From: Spirometra erinaceieuropaei
Taxonomy: Eukaryota > Platyhelminthes > Cestoda > Diphyllobothriidea > Diphyllobothriidae
Direction: 5' to 3'
Assembly: GCA_902702965.1 (NCBI GenBank)
Contig: CACRXP010000007.1
Coordinates: forward strand, 1,787,118-1,851,117
Length of the DNA: 64,000 nucleotides
Made by a program: the position numbers and the translations under genes. Of the stretch, positions 22,972 to 33,837 are shown piece after piece; positions within the stretch are counted from its first letter, which is position 1; each line of letters starts with the position of its first letter. The notes under the pieces are model-generated. The model was not told the origin of the DNA. It ran no database searches and saw only the letters and a program-made list of their open reading frames with translations.

Positions 22972-23555
22972 TAAGGCACAACGAAATTTTAAATTTGAAG
23001 AAAGAGCATCTTTCGATGTAGAAAAAGTTTGCAATTATGAGGTTTTTAAGGCCGTGAAATGTCTATCCATACAGCATCACGCCTGTCTGCTTATTAATCC
23101 CGCAGTATGGTTCAGTCATCGTGAAAAGTTGTGCAGTGTATAGGACGTCTTCTCAGTAGAGTGGAAAATGTATGATTTTCCTCACACAGAAAGTATGTGG
23201 CATGTAAGTTGGAAAAGTTGAGCGCAAGTGCCATTGCAGGTCGAGTTCAAAAGTATGTAGGAACTGGAGGCTTTTTTTAAAATCAAAAGGCCCTCTTTCT
23301 TCAAGTACACAATTTAAAGAAGACGTGATCTGATACCAGCTCGGTAAAAAAGCAAGTAGATTTACTCATTTTTATGTAAAGTATGTTTGAATGTATAGGG
23401 GTTTCGAGAATCAATCCGAAAATGTTTTATCAAGTGAGGCTTTCCCAGGCGATAGAAATGGGGCACATTCAAAGCCGGCACCCTATCGTGACTGAGATAT
23501 CCTGGGATTAAGCTGCACGATAATCGATACCACAACCCTGTCTAGGCAATTGCTT

Positions 23556-24699
23556 ATAATCGACAACGCAGTTCAAAACTCTGGTCAAAATCCCATGAGA
23601 TGGGCTGGCTACTGTTCGCTTTTTGGGCCCCTCGACGCAGACCCTTGCGAGGAAACTCAGTCACCTGTACTTGCAACGACACTCAGCTTCAGCAGACAAG
23701 AATGTGCAGATCGACCGCCTTCCACTTTAGTCGGGCCACTTAGAGCGTCATCGCCGCAGAGTAAATACCTTATGGAAAAAATATAGGTTGGAGGTGAAGC
23801 TTCACCTCGCTTGGTCACCTCGACGGTGTCACCACCCTAGGACGGATTGGAGTGAAATGATGTTCTGAACTATATCACTTTGGGACCTACGCAGCACCTG
23901 ATCGACCGGCGGTGTCTCTGACTGGCCACAAAGTCGTTTTTTGGAGACGACCGAAGAGGCGAACTATGACAACCGAGCACACGCACCATTGATAAAATAC
24001 CGTCCGGCGAGACATGTCTTTTGAACAAAAGGGCCATGTCTAGCACCGTACAAACGCCCAGTGGTTGCATGGTAACCTTTAATAAGATCAGCATAAATTT
24101 TTAACTGGTCCCATGTCCATTCCAGAGGCTCCGACCTCACCGGACAAAGGCAGCATACGAAGGATTTGCCCTATGATCGACTTCTTCTCTATCCAGCTGG
24201 TTTGCCAAAGTGATCAAGTCGACGCAGCAGGAGTTGTCAGCTAGCCTAAGCGTCTCACTGCCTACCATAACAGAGCACATACCTCCCACTTCGAAACCCA
24301 GAACGACTACCGTCGTTCTGAAGTTTATTTTCCGGCGATATACTGCGCTCTCTAGCACCCCAACATCATTAGCATGGTCTTAATCCATAATGCAGGAACC
24401 CAGACCTATTCTGGCGCTGGCGTGGTCCGGGAACGCGAGTCGAAAGATTCAATTCGAAACGTTGGTGAGAGAACAAAGCCCGGAGGGACACTAAAGGCAA
24501 AATTAAGGCTGTCACACTGCCCGTCATTTGCGAGCTTCCGTCCATGTTTTGTGACAGTTTGTAAGGGTACACACTAGGTGGTTTCAGTCAAAAATTTAGA
24601 AGCAAGTAATTGGCTCTGCAGTCGAAAAAGACTGAGCTGTAAACAAACTGAGAGTAAGCAAACATATGAAATACAACACCTTTACAGGGCAAAGTCCCT
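23556..24699. other. Downstream of the SANTA gene; no firm gene
   Basis: A minus frame at 24358-24137 (VLGFEVGGMCSVMVGSETLR) ends next to GTGAGG and could be an exon, but partners are lacking. The region also holds the SANTA gene 3'UTR. Confidence 0.3.
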
Positions 24700-24905
24700 C
24701 TAATTGTCCACTGTCAACGCATGAACGGATCCCAATTGATTAATTAAGCTTTGTGTTTGTTGGATTCCGAATAAACCCTTATGAACTGGAAAAGTCTGAG
24801 CATCCGAAAAAATAGTCGCGTCCATCAGAAATGAGCTAAGAGCTTCTTGCTTCGTCAACGTGGATTTTGGCTCCCTCGGCGGAACTTGATGTACATCTTC
24901 AAAAC
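24700..24905 (-). CDS. Terminal exon of the SANTA-domain gene
   Basis: The exon opens after a good acceptor (TTTATTGTGCTCAG) and runs 206 nt to a TAG at 24700-24702. The first two bases complete a Gly codon with the preceding exon, then FEDVHQVPPREPKS follows and the protein ends LTVDN. No domain was recognised. The 3'UTR end is not clear: a TTTATT (AATAAA on the minus strand) near 24325 is the only obvious polyadenylation hexamer nearby, and it is far away. Confidence 0.55.
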
Positions 24906-27133
24906 CTGAGCACAATAAACGTTTTCTGAAAAGTACGAACCCGGTATGTGCGCAATCGGCCCTTTCAACGTGAGACCAAAGAAGAGGGCATGTTTAGACA
25001 GCATGTGCGTCCGTATGTTGCAATATGAGCTTCGTTTAATCGCGCACAGTTACGGAGACGCGGAAATGTTCCCAAAAAGAGCCTGGGGCTACCCACCAAC
25101 TCCTCATCAAATTGTATTACAGAGTGACACGAATGAACAGGTGCTCCGAAGTTCCCATATGAACATGTTAAGTTAAAGATTCTAGTCTGCGGAGAAAAGA
25201 CGATATGGGACGAAACATGGAGATCATTTAAGGCTACGCATCAAGGCGAGTTGACGCTATACTCATATACAATGCGAGAAATCCTGGAAGATCGAAGAGT
25301 GTTTGAAGTTGGGGCGAAGTGATACTTGCGTACATGAATTTATGAGAGGCTTACATGCAAAGGTTCTGGACGTGTCGGCCGGGAAAACACACGATCGGCG
25401 GCTGTGAGAGGGGGAGTGACAGAAGGGACACCAAAGGCCTACCTTTCTCAACAAGGTTGCCAATAACGCTTTCATCTACATCACACGTCCGTCGCTGCAC
25501 GGCGGGGAAAGGCGTGTTTTCTGAACCCTAGGGCATTTCAATAGAGACAATTTAAAATAGGCCAAATAGTGAGCATCTAACTGCTTAAACCTTCAGTCAG
25601 CCACGTTCGCCAAAAACAGACAGTAAAGACTCTTTATAAAAGGAAATGTAAAGAAAGGAAAATATGCCAGTATTATTAGCAAGAAAAGTGGAAACTTACG
25701 GATGTGTCATCTTCAGAGCTGTCCAAAAACTGGGATAAAAATAGATACAGCCTCCGAGTCCACCGACGCCAACGTCTCTGAGGGAAACCATCAGAGAATG
25801 CCGAAGATAACTTTGGGGGCAAGTACTTCTCCTCAAAGTTTGGGAACATTAGTCTGTAAGCCCTCCAGTACAAACCGCCTGACAGTCTGTACAATCCATT
25901 CCCATCATCGACAATACGTCCGGAACGATGAACGGAAGAAATTGCATTCGAATACATAAGCTGTTTGTGTCCATTCGCAAAGCTGGCTACACAACACTCT
26001 CCACTCTCCTTCATATTGATAAGCGCCCATTTGGTAATAACTTTGGCGCGCCGAATGTCCTGATCGTTCAAATGAATGGGAGAAAGAGAAGAAGTCGATG
26101 GCGGAGGTGAGCTAATGGACAACTCTCCATTCTGATGGGAGAAGGAGCTGACATTTTTACTGGTTCCAACAAAAGGACGGCGCAATTGGCCATAGTTTGG
26201 CATAGGCCCGCCGGAACGCGAAATGTAGAGGTTTCTTGGACTTTTTACAGGAGAAACGGTGCAAATAGACCGGTCAAATTCTGAAGGAGGTGAGAATCGC
26301 CGAGCTGGTGTTTGGAACAATTCGCTCTCATGATCCGTCTGGCAGGCTGCATCTTTACGGCAAGACTCGGCAGCGGAACACGGGATGTAACGACTTGCAA
26401 ATGTTGGATAAGCGCTACTGAGAGTGTCAGGTGCCGCAGCTGGGGGAGCGGATGGATAAATCGGCCAACCATAATGCCACGAAGATACTAGAAATAGTTA
26501 TTTTATAAAGATCATACCCTGAGGTGCGCTGTAGTACGGTTCATTTTGGTTATAAGGATACCTGAAGGGCTGTCAAACACGAACTGGCAAACGTACATCA
26601 GTATGCACCTAACAACACGCGTATGGCAAAAAAGTGTGCCGCAGACTGCAGTAAAAATCACCAAACATCTGATTTTCCCAAGTCTTGCGAACAAAGTTAA
26701 AATGACCTAATGACCCAACTGGGACATAAAACAAAAATAAGCGCCTGATGTTTCCAAATTCTACTTTGCTTTATCCGTTCAAATTTCAGTCTAGTAAAAC
26801 CTCACAATGGCTTTTCACATTGCAAGTTCTTTTTGATTATTTCCAAGTAAATAAGGCCAGTTATAAGTCTAATCTCTCTTGATTTCTTGCGACTTGCTCT
26901 AAAGCATTACCTGCCGATTGTTTCCCGCATGATTTACTTTGATTTTTGCAAGTTTTGTGGCTAGAAGCATCTCAGACTGTTTCTTCGGATAAATCTAGAT
27001 CCCGGAAGGGCTGCTGTCCAAAGAGATATTAAAACCTTTATGCTCAGGATGGAAAGGTTGCTGTAATCTCCTTACTTTGCGACCGATGTTCGCTTTGCGA
27101 GTAGTTCCGGGATGGAATTTCTGGCGTCATCAT
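24700..27133 (-). CDS. SANTA-domain protein, multi-exon host gene (MIS18BP1/KNL2-like candidate)
   Basis: Proposed exons, in coding order on the minus strand, are 27133-27076, 26487-25700, 25527-25443 and 24905-24700. Donors are GTAAGG, GTAAGT and GTAGGC; acceptors are TTTCTAG, CCCTAG and GTGCTCAG. Phases agree at every junction: 1/1, 0/0, 1/1. The product is about 378 residues and ends in a TAG at 24700-24702. Residues about 171-262 resemble a SANTA domain: ITKW start, then YSNAISS, R.GR, GLYRLSGGLYW and the closing FSDGFPQRRWRRW. In MIS18BP1/KNL2 proteins this domain belongs to the machinery that loads CENP-A at centromeres in the nucleus. The rest is low complexity (Ser/Pro-rich before the domain) or unrecognised. 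The ATG pair at 27128-27133 is the first start downstream of the last in-frame stop, but a further upstream exon is possible. An extra small exon at 26562-26645 also fits in phase. The domain call is by eye; the gene structure is inference from phase and splice signals. Confidence 0.6.
25443..25527 (-). CDS. Third exon of the SANTA-domain gene
   Basis: This 85-nt exon lies between CCCTAG and a GTAGGC donor and encodes about 28 residues (GSENTPFPAVQRRTC, then DVDESVIGNLVEK). It is too short to be noticed on its own. Its support is that it starts in phase 0 and ends in phase 1, exactly what its neighbours need, and that the related copy at 20741-20825 keeps the same frame, length and both splice sites with only a few residue changes. 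Confidence 0.6.
25700..26487 (-). CDS. Main exon of the SANTA-domain gene
   Basis: This 788-nt exon is open throughout in one frame (2 nt plus 262 codons). It follows a pyrimidine-rich acceptor (ACTATTTCTAG) and ends at a consensus GTAAGT donor at 25694-25699; the frame closes a few codons into the intron. The first half is rich in Pro, Ser and Arg (for example FQTPARRFSPP and ISSPPPSTSSLSP), typical of a disordered nuclear region. The SANTA-like domain fills roughly codons 151-242. The conserved features are the leading Trp (ITKWALINM), SNAISS, an Arg two residues later, the LYRLSGG turn and the FxxGFPxxxW end. After it comes a short hydrophobic stretch (LYLFLSQFL) and an acidic tail (DSSEDD). 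It is the strongest single coding signal in the window that is not transposon-derived. Confidence 0.65.
26562..26645 (-). CDS. Possible extra exon of the SANTA-domain gene
   Basis: The stretch follows a strong acceptor (TTTTTACTGCAG) and ends CAG before GTATCC. It is 84 nt long and would fit in phase between the first and main exons, adding 28 residues. The encoded peptide (CGTLFCHTRVVRC...) is hydrophobic and Cys-rich, unlike the flanking protein, so it may be alternative or false. Direct splicing from 27076 to 26487 is also in phase. Confidence 0.3.
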
Positions 27134-28284
27134 CTCCGGAACACTACGATTACGCTCATTGTAGAAAGGTTTATGTGGTTGAACACTTTTTTGGTCAGGT
27201 TGCAAGTTATAGATTCGAAGGAGCAATAACAGTATCCACGGTCTGCGTCATGATAGCGAGTCCATGCCATTCGATTCTCAAAGAATATGGCATCTTTCTC
27301 CCGTGCGTGCCCAGTCTGCGTTAAAGGATCCGTGAGGCACTTTCGCTTTTGAAGCATTTAATGAGTTGACTGCTAAACGCCAAGCGAACCGCGTGCGTGT
27401 CCTCGTTTAGTCTAACACTGGGCCTTTATCAGTCTCAAGTGTAAAATTCTCATCTACGAATACCCTTGTATCAGCCAAGAAGGACTACTGTCAGAATGCG
27501 ACGTATCGTATTGAAAGTAATCCGATTTAGCCTCACTTGAAGCCAAGTGATTCTCCAACCCATAGCTTTCTCAGTGGTTTTTGCTGCCCCCAATCCTTAT
27601 ACAGAATAACTGTTCACTAGTGGTCTATGCAAATCAAGCGTATATCAAAACTATAGTCTTTTGATGAACATTAACCATTCGTATGTTACTTCTCCATGTG
27701 GGCCGGAAATCGTTACGTCGCGCTCGGGTGCAGAAAAATGACTGAGAATCCTTGCCCAAGGGTTCTGAACACGGCACTTTTCCCTTTGCTGACGAAAGTA
27801 TTTACTTATGGTTGCTGAGCGCGACTATTGTCCTCACCTACGCATTGACGTACATGTGATAAATCAGTGAGTGATGAATAAGGCTCTGGATACATATTTT
27901 CCTAAGAACATTGTTGTTTTGGAGTTCTATGCCCTGATAAGCTATAAATCATGTATAATGAAAGCATTTGTTCTTAGGAAGGCTAATATTGGAGGTACTA
28001 GATTCTGCGTCCGCAAAATGTCGTTAGGCCCTAATTAAGGTACCATTCATGGCTATTTTATCTCGTGTGCTCTAATTGGCGGCTTGGAAATGAAGTCTTC
28101 AAGCATTCCCTTACCAAGATGTTGTCGACCCCAAATTACCAAAACTTGACATTCCGAGAACCCTATGAGCTTACAGGCTTTGATCTTTTTCGTTTCGCTA
28201 ACTGCAGAAATGGTTATTTTGCTGATGAAACTAATAAATTATCTTGCGTTCAGCTCGCTGGCCACATCAAAATGTCTTAATCAC

Positions 28285-28286
<2 letters not shown>
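27134..28286. other. Upstream of the SANTA gene
   Basis: Expected to hold the promoter and any 5' exon of the minus-strand SANTA gene. A second minus frame overlaps 27130-27357 and conflicts with the chosen one. No promoter element was recognised. Confidence 0.3.
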
Positions 28287-28328
<42 letters not shown>

Positions 28329-29187
28329 TTTATTCAATGCCAGTTTACATGTATTGTCAGGGAAGCGTTAAACACCAATCCGGCCAGCAGTGAAAAAAAT
28401 TCTCTGGAATAGGAATAAAAACATGGTTGATGGTTTCTATGGTTTGCTGTGTTCAGGAGAAAAAAAACTGCTGGCGGCAAACTTTCGACCGTTAAGAAGG
28501 GAGGGGTTGCACGGAATCGGATAATATCAGTCGCCAAATTCTTTTACGAAGTTGGATCTAATCCAAACAGAAACGCCGAAGAACATCTGTCGCTGACGGC
28601 CAAAGAAATTTTCCCTAGTGAGACTGGCCATATTGGTCAGAGACCAAAAACGGCATCGTTACCATAGAGTCGATCAGAGGTTTCAGCACCCAAAATTTGT
28701 GGGAGCTTTTCACAAACTCTCGACCGTCAAGAAGGGAGGGGGGTTGCACAGTATCGGAGATTATCAGACGCCAATTAGTTTCATGAGGTTGGGGATAGTC
28801 AAAATAGAGGCGCCGAAGAACAACTGTCGCTGATGGCCAAAGAAATTGTCCCTGGTGAGACCGGCCATAGTGTTCAGCGACCACAAACGCCATCGCTACG
28901 GTAAATTCGATCAATGGATTCAGCACCCAAAATTTGTGGGAGCTTTTCTGAATGCAAAATTGAATAATAGTTCTCTTAAATAAAGGATAGTTTTGCAGAG
29001 TTTTCCCACTCATGGGTAGTTTATTCGAAATAGCAGTTGCATTTACAGAAAAGGACCGACGATATTTAACAGTACGTGCCAGAGAAAGAAATAAAAGGAA
29101 CTCACGGTGACTGTTACGTCGGGGGTGGATATGATGTCTTAAAGAGGTAAGTGTTTTGAATGTGTGATTATATAAGAGTTTAAATAG
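28287..29187 (-). mobile_element. LINE 3' end with internal tandem duplication
   Basis: On the minus strand the RT C-terminus (FKTLTSLRHHIHPRRNSHRE, LARTVKYRRSFSVNATAISN) runs down to ATGTAAACTGGCATTGAATA and a (ATT)n tail at 28287-28329. A block of about 236 bp is repeated in tandem (28486-28720 and 28721-28947), so the protein segment SSHKFWVLNPLIEF occurs twice. Confidence 0.6.
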
Positions 29188-30216
29188 CAAATGGCGCATC
29201 GCTGCCGCCAAAGCGAAACGTGAAGCCCGCAAATCATAACTTCGCCCAGTAAGCAACGTCGCCGCACAACCGCTTCCAACGTGTCCTCGATGTCAACGGA
29301 CACTCCGGGCTCGAATCGGGCTTGTTGGACATCTTCGGATTAACTGCGCCTCTCGAACGGCACCAACCATCGTCCCCCGCCTGCCTCTTCCTCCTCCTCT
29401 CCGCCGCCAACTAACACTGACAATTCTTCTGACCCACCACTTCCATCATCCTTTTCCTTCTCCTCCTCCTCCTCCTCCTCCTCCTCCTCCTCCTCCTCCT
29501 CATTCTCCTTCTCCTTCTCCTCCTCCTCCTACTCCTCCTTCTCCTCCTCCCCCTCCTCCTCCTCCTCGCCCACTGCTCCAACGGCGGCCGCTCAGGCGAC
29601 TGTCCCGCGCACAACAACTGACACTACCGCCACCTCCTCCGACTCCAGGGATGAGGATCAGGACTACACGTGCCCTCACTGCGACCGTACCTTAACCTCA
29701 CACATCAGCCTGGTCGGTCACTTGCGAATCCATCGCACAGAAACTGGCGAACCAGTGCGTGAAGCACCAACCTACATCCACCGCACTCGCCTCCACTGCC
29801 CACACTGCCCTCGCACCTTCAGGCATCGCATGGGCCTTTTCGGCCACATGCGCATCCACGAGAGCGGCCTTGACCGCACTCTCGACACACCCACCACATC
29901 CAACACATCCACCGCGCACACCCCCACCCTCGCTCCATCCGTCTGCGCCACCATTACCACCAACACCACCACCGCCTCCTCTGTAGCTGACACTGAAACC
30001 TCCGACTTCTCATGCCCACACTGTCCACGCACATTCACCTCACGCATCGGCCTGGTCGGTCACTTGCGAATCCATCGCACAGAGACTGGCGAACCAGTGC
30101 CTGGAGAACCCACCTATACCTACCAAGCTCGTCTCAACTGCCCACACTGTCCTCGCACTTTCAGGCATCGTATGGGCCTATTCGGCCACATGCGCATCCA
30201 CGACGACCTGCGGTAG
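29188..30216 (+). pseudogene. LINE 3' end encoding C2H2 zinc fingers
   Basis: The fragment starts RIAAAKAKREARKS, a TAA at 29237-29239, then the first finger (CPRCQRTLRARIGLVGHLRI) in frame 2. After a Pro/Ser-rich stretch over a TCC microsatellite (29458-29575) the frame changes. Four more fingers follow in frame 1 up to TAG at 30214-30216: CPHCDRTLTSHISLVGHLRI, CPHCPRTFRHRMGLFGHMRI, CPHCPRTFTSRIGLVGHLRI and again CPHCPRTFRHRMGLFGHMRI. All have C-x2-C and an H-x3-H-like HxRIH end. To my knowledge this array ends the endonuclease/RT polyprotein of an abundant tapeworm LINE, where it probably binds nucleic acid. RT and nuclease are absent here. Confidence 0.65.
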
Positions 30217-31235
30217 ACAACCGCCAGCCACACCACACATTCACTCACCCCCCACCTCCTCCACCTCCCCATCACCCCACCAGAAATCACCACTCACACA
30301 CCTCATGCACCCAACTGCCACATCTCGACTCGGTCCCCATGCGGCTTCGGCTGCACGGATGACTTGAGTCCGAAACTATCCCGACACGTCAAGCGTCGAG
30401 GATAGGAAGGTTGCCGATTGACGCCCGCTCTCGGTTCACGCAGTTCGTCGCGTTGTGTGTGTTGCGTGGATTGGCGGATTGGTGGGCTGGGGACGGGCTG
30501 AAACAGCACCTCCCACGGCACTCTCACGCAAGTGAGAGACAAGCCGTTCAACCCCCGTTGTGTAAAATTCTGGTGTTGTGTGTATGGGGGCCAGGTTGTG
30601 CCGTGGCGCGCGCAGTCATGGTAATTCGACCATGACAGCCACCGCGCCCATTCCCCACTCCAGTCTACTGACCGGCTCGGACAGCAGCTGGGGTGTGGGA
30701 GTGGGAAGGGGGAGTGAGGTCGACGACTCAGCGCACTTTCTCCTCACTATAATCAATCTGACGCGCTTGAAGCTATCACGGTGCGCTAAAAGCCTTGGCT
30801 TGGAAGGTTGCCAACTGACGGGGTACCTTGGACCTCCTCCTTGACCGGAGGCGGTCTGAGAGTCAGGCTGCAATGGCTCCTTTTTAATGTGGCCTTTATG
30901 GCACTCCCATCACAGTGTGGGATCCGAGTCAGGCGTTGGCGGCACGCCCAGGTGCGGCTTCGGCCGTGCCAGCCTCCAAATCTCTCTTGTGTTGGTTGAA
31001 ATCCTGGTTATTGTTGTGTGGACCAGGGGGTGTGGTGGAACGCCAAAGTGAGGATCCGTCCGAGCCATCCACCTGCGGCCTCTCTCGTCTCCGGTCTTCT
31101 TGACTCTGTCTTGACACCGGGCTCGGGCGAGGGAGGAGGCGAGAGTGTAGGTAGGTGCCGCGCAAGTCTACCGGCACTATAAACCCCTGCGCAAGTCACC
31201 AATTGATTGGCGGAACCATAAAGGATCAAGGCCTG
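30217..31235 (+). mobile_element. Probable 3'UTR of the zinc-finger LINE and related repeats
   Basis: The stretch is GC-rich and Cys/His-coding-free. It holds GCAGTCATGGTAATTCGACC and, at 31085-31190, a block matching 4010-4115 (CTGTC.TGACACC, GCGCAAGTCT, CACTATAAAC). No gene is supported; several 60-90-codon open frames are overlapping and have no splice context. Confidence 0.4.
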
Positions 31236-31244
31236 TAAACTGGC

Positions 31245-33615
31245 AACGTTCTTGGTAAGACAATTATCGGTGTTTCGGGGTTAAAACTCTCTTGGAAAAA
31301 AGTGTTGAACGGATTCTATTTTCTTCCGCTCAGTAGCATGCATTAGGCTAAATAAAAACAAACAGTATTCCAGGCCAGGTCTAGCGTACATGTTGTAAAG
31401 GAGCATTCTAATGTCCCAAGTTTTGAAGTTTCGGACGATAAACCCGGTCGTGCTACGTTCTTTGGAGACTATCAGGGCAGAGTGCTCCGAGAGATTGAGA
31501 CTCTTGGAGTATGACACGCCCAGATTCTTAATAACCCCAGGCACATTTATGGCGTGACCTTCAATACTTAGTTGAGGTTGGCGGTGTCGCCATGTTTGGC
31601 ACCACTGTGCGTAGGCCTGTAGGTCGATCTTTAGGAGATCAAGCACTATGTCACGGTCTGCTGACTTATATCGATATGCAACCTTAAGATCGTCGGCATA
31701 CATGAAAGGCTTACCATTCTGAAATAAATCGGTAACATCATTAACGAAAAGGCAAAATAAAAGCGGGCCGAATGACCCCACTCCTCACATGTGTGGGGCT
31801 GGAGATGGCATTGGAACTCTTAAGGCCTTGTATACGGGTGTCCAGGTAAGAGGATATAAAATTCAAAAGTATGTCACCTATTCCTAAAGAGGACAGTTGT
31901 AAGAGAAGAAGAGCATGGTCAACAAGATCAAAAGCCTTAGTGAAATCGAAATATACTGTGTACAGTGCGAAACCATTGTCCCTAGATTGAAGAAAATAGT
32001 CAAGGAAAGAGTGTTTACAGGTGTCACGAGATCGAGCTTTCAGGAATCCATGCTGAGCAGCATTCAGTAGGTTATTCTCCGTTACGTGACACATCGTCTT
32101 ATCTTTGATCAATGTCTCTAAGATCATCGAAACTGCAGAGAGGGTGTTTCTTGGCCGAAAGTCCTCAAATGACGTAGATTTGCCGTTCTTAGGAATGGGT
32201 AAAATGTGTGATTCCTTCCACATGGTAGGATAGGTTTTACTTTCAAGAGCAAGATTAAATATTTTGCATAAGAGGGATGGGAAAATCGTATTTGCATTGG
32301 CTTCTAAAATGCTTACTGGGACACCGTCAGGTCCTGGACTATAAGATTGACGAAAACGCCGAATCGCAACAGTCACATCCCACAGAGTGAAAGTTATATT
32401 TTCGAGAACTGCCCCGGTCAATGCTTGGATGGTCGGAAGTGGAGTGGTCGAGTCTTCAATAAACGTTTTGTACAGAGAAGCATTGAAGCTGTCAGCGGTT
32501 AACCGGGCATCAACTATGGGATTTCCGAGAGCGTCTCGGAGAGTGGGATGCTGCGTCTTTCTATGAGTTCGTATTTTTCTAGAGAAAAGTTTCGAGACAT
32601 TTAACGAATGGTTTTCGGTGAATTAGACCCCTTCGGCTAGCTGTTTTTCTTCAGACAATCTCTTAGCCCGCTCAAAAATATCACAAATCAAGGGCAAGAC
32701 AGAGACGTCGCTCTAAAGATGGGATCGATGAGAAAGTCTGCGCAACCTGCAACGAAAGGGCAAGGGTAGGAAAACCTCATCCCCGACATTAATTATTTTC
32801 ACACGTTGGATAAAACGAGAAATAAGCGGATCCAAAATTTCGTACAGATTTTCAGTGCAAGCATTTGCATCCGAACTAAGAAAGAACTCAGTCCAGTCGT
32901 AGGAATTAAGGTGTGTTAATAATTCGGTTGAGCGAGTTGATCGGAAATCGCGGAAAAAATTACACTTTGGGGACAACGTTTTGTCAGCATCCAGTTCCAA
33001 CGTTAAAACAATTATGTCATGGTCTGAGCCCCCCAGTGGGCCTAGGGATGACACTGACGATGGCATGCAGCCTCTACAGAAAACCAGGTCATGTATGCTT
33101 GAGCTTCGGGTGGGCAAATCGACAACATGATACCACATCCCAACATCCACAGCCTCAAGAAAGTCTTCGAACCTTCTGGGGCCTGAAGGCGGAGACCAGC
33201 GGACTTCAGGGAAATTAAAGTCACCTGCAACCAATTGATACTTAAAGCTTAAGTCGGCCGCAGCATGAAATGCCTGTGAGATTAAACGATCAAAATTGTC
33301 GTTGGCGCTGGGAGGGCTATAGGCGCAGCCAACGAGTAAGGGGAACTTATTTCTTAGTGCAACTTGGTGTCGGCATCTGCTTTCTACTGCGTAAAAATGC
33401 GGGAGGTCAAGCGGCAAAAATGTAAGTGTTTGCTTAACGTAGACGCAACTGCCCCCACCACGGCTCTCTTGACGATCATTATGGATGCAAATATGGCATA
33501 GAAGAGAGAGTTCGGAGTCACCTACGGAGGCTGATGTCCACGTCTCAATTACCAAAACAATATTTGGACAATGGAAGAATACCAGAATCTGCAGCAAAGG
33601 CATCTCATTAAACAA
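31245..33615 (-). pseudogene. CR1-like LINE ORF2 (minus strand)
   Basis: The endonuclease (33615-32713) shows VLVIETWTSASVGDSELSLL, ESRGGGSCVYVKQTL, LLVGCAYSPPSANDNF, LVAGDFNFPEVRWSPPS, SSIHDLVFC and an intact GGSDHDIIVLTL. A frameshifted link (32712-32422) leads to the RT (32421-31281): SYSPGPDGVPVSIL, NAAQHGFLKARSRDT, VYFDFTKAFDLVDHALLLLQ, then a frameshift near 31780 before GPLLFCLFVNDVTDLFQNGK and FMYADDLKVAYRYKS. The C-terminal YNMYARPGLEYCLFLFSLMH ends near 31281. Two or more frame breaks make it inactive, though the nuclease catalytic residues remain. Confidence 0.75.
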
Positions 33616-33837
33616 GGATCGGGCATTTATGACAACATTTTTGAGGGGAAAGCTTGTTTGTTACTGAGGGAGGTGGACTACGTCGTCCAGTTCTGGGCTA
33701 CCCACGGAGCAAATGGTCCGGATGTAACCATCCGGTTCTGCCAAAAATTTCGTGGCATAAAAAATTCTGACGTGAATAAAACGGGGTAGGAGTTGGGGGA
33801 GGGAATGACGGGCAGGTAAACTGGTAACCATTGATAG

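Larger units (their letters stand above)
22395..23555. mobile_element. MITE copy split by a SINE insertion
   Basis: The left arm (22395-22545, from GCCGGTCTATCTCATGACAT) and the rest (22980-23555, to CACAACCCTGTCTAGGCAAT) are separated by a SINE plus a GA-repeat tract. Termini are worn. Confidence 0.5.

Noticed and set aside
22798..23034. Leu-Ser repeat protein
   Set aside because: Translation of the (GA)n tract inside a SINE/MITE junction.
29411..29617. Arg-rich protein on the minus strand
   Set aside because: It is the reverse of the TCC microsatellite in the zinc-finger LINE.
31008..31229. Host gene frames in the GC-rich stretch after the zinc-finger LINE
   Set aside because: Overlapping open frames on both strands with no splice sites; part of the block is shared with 4010-4115, so it is repeat DNA.
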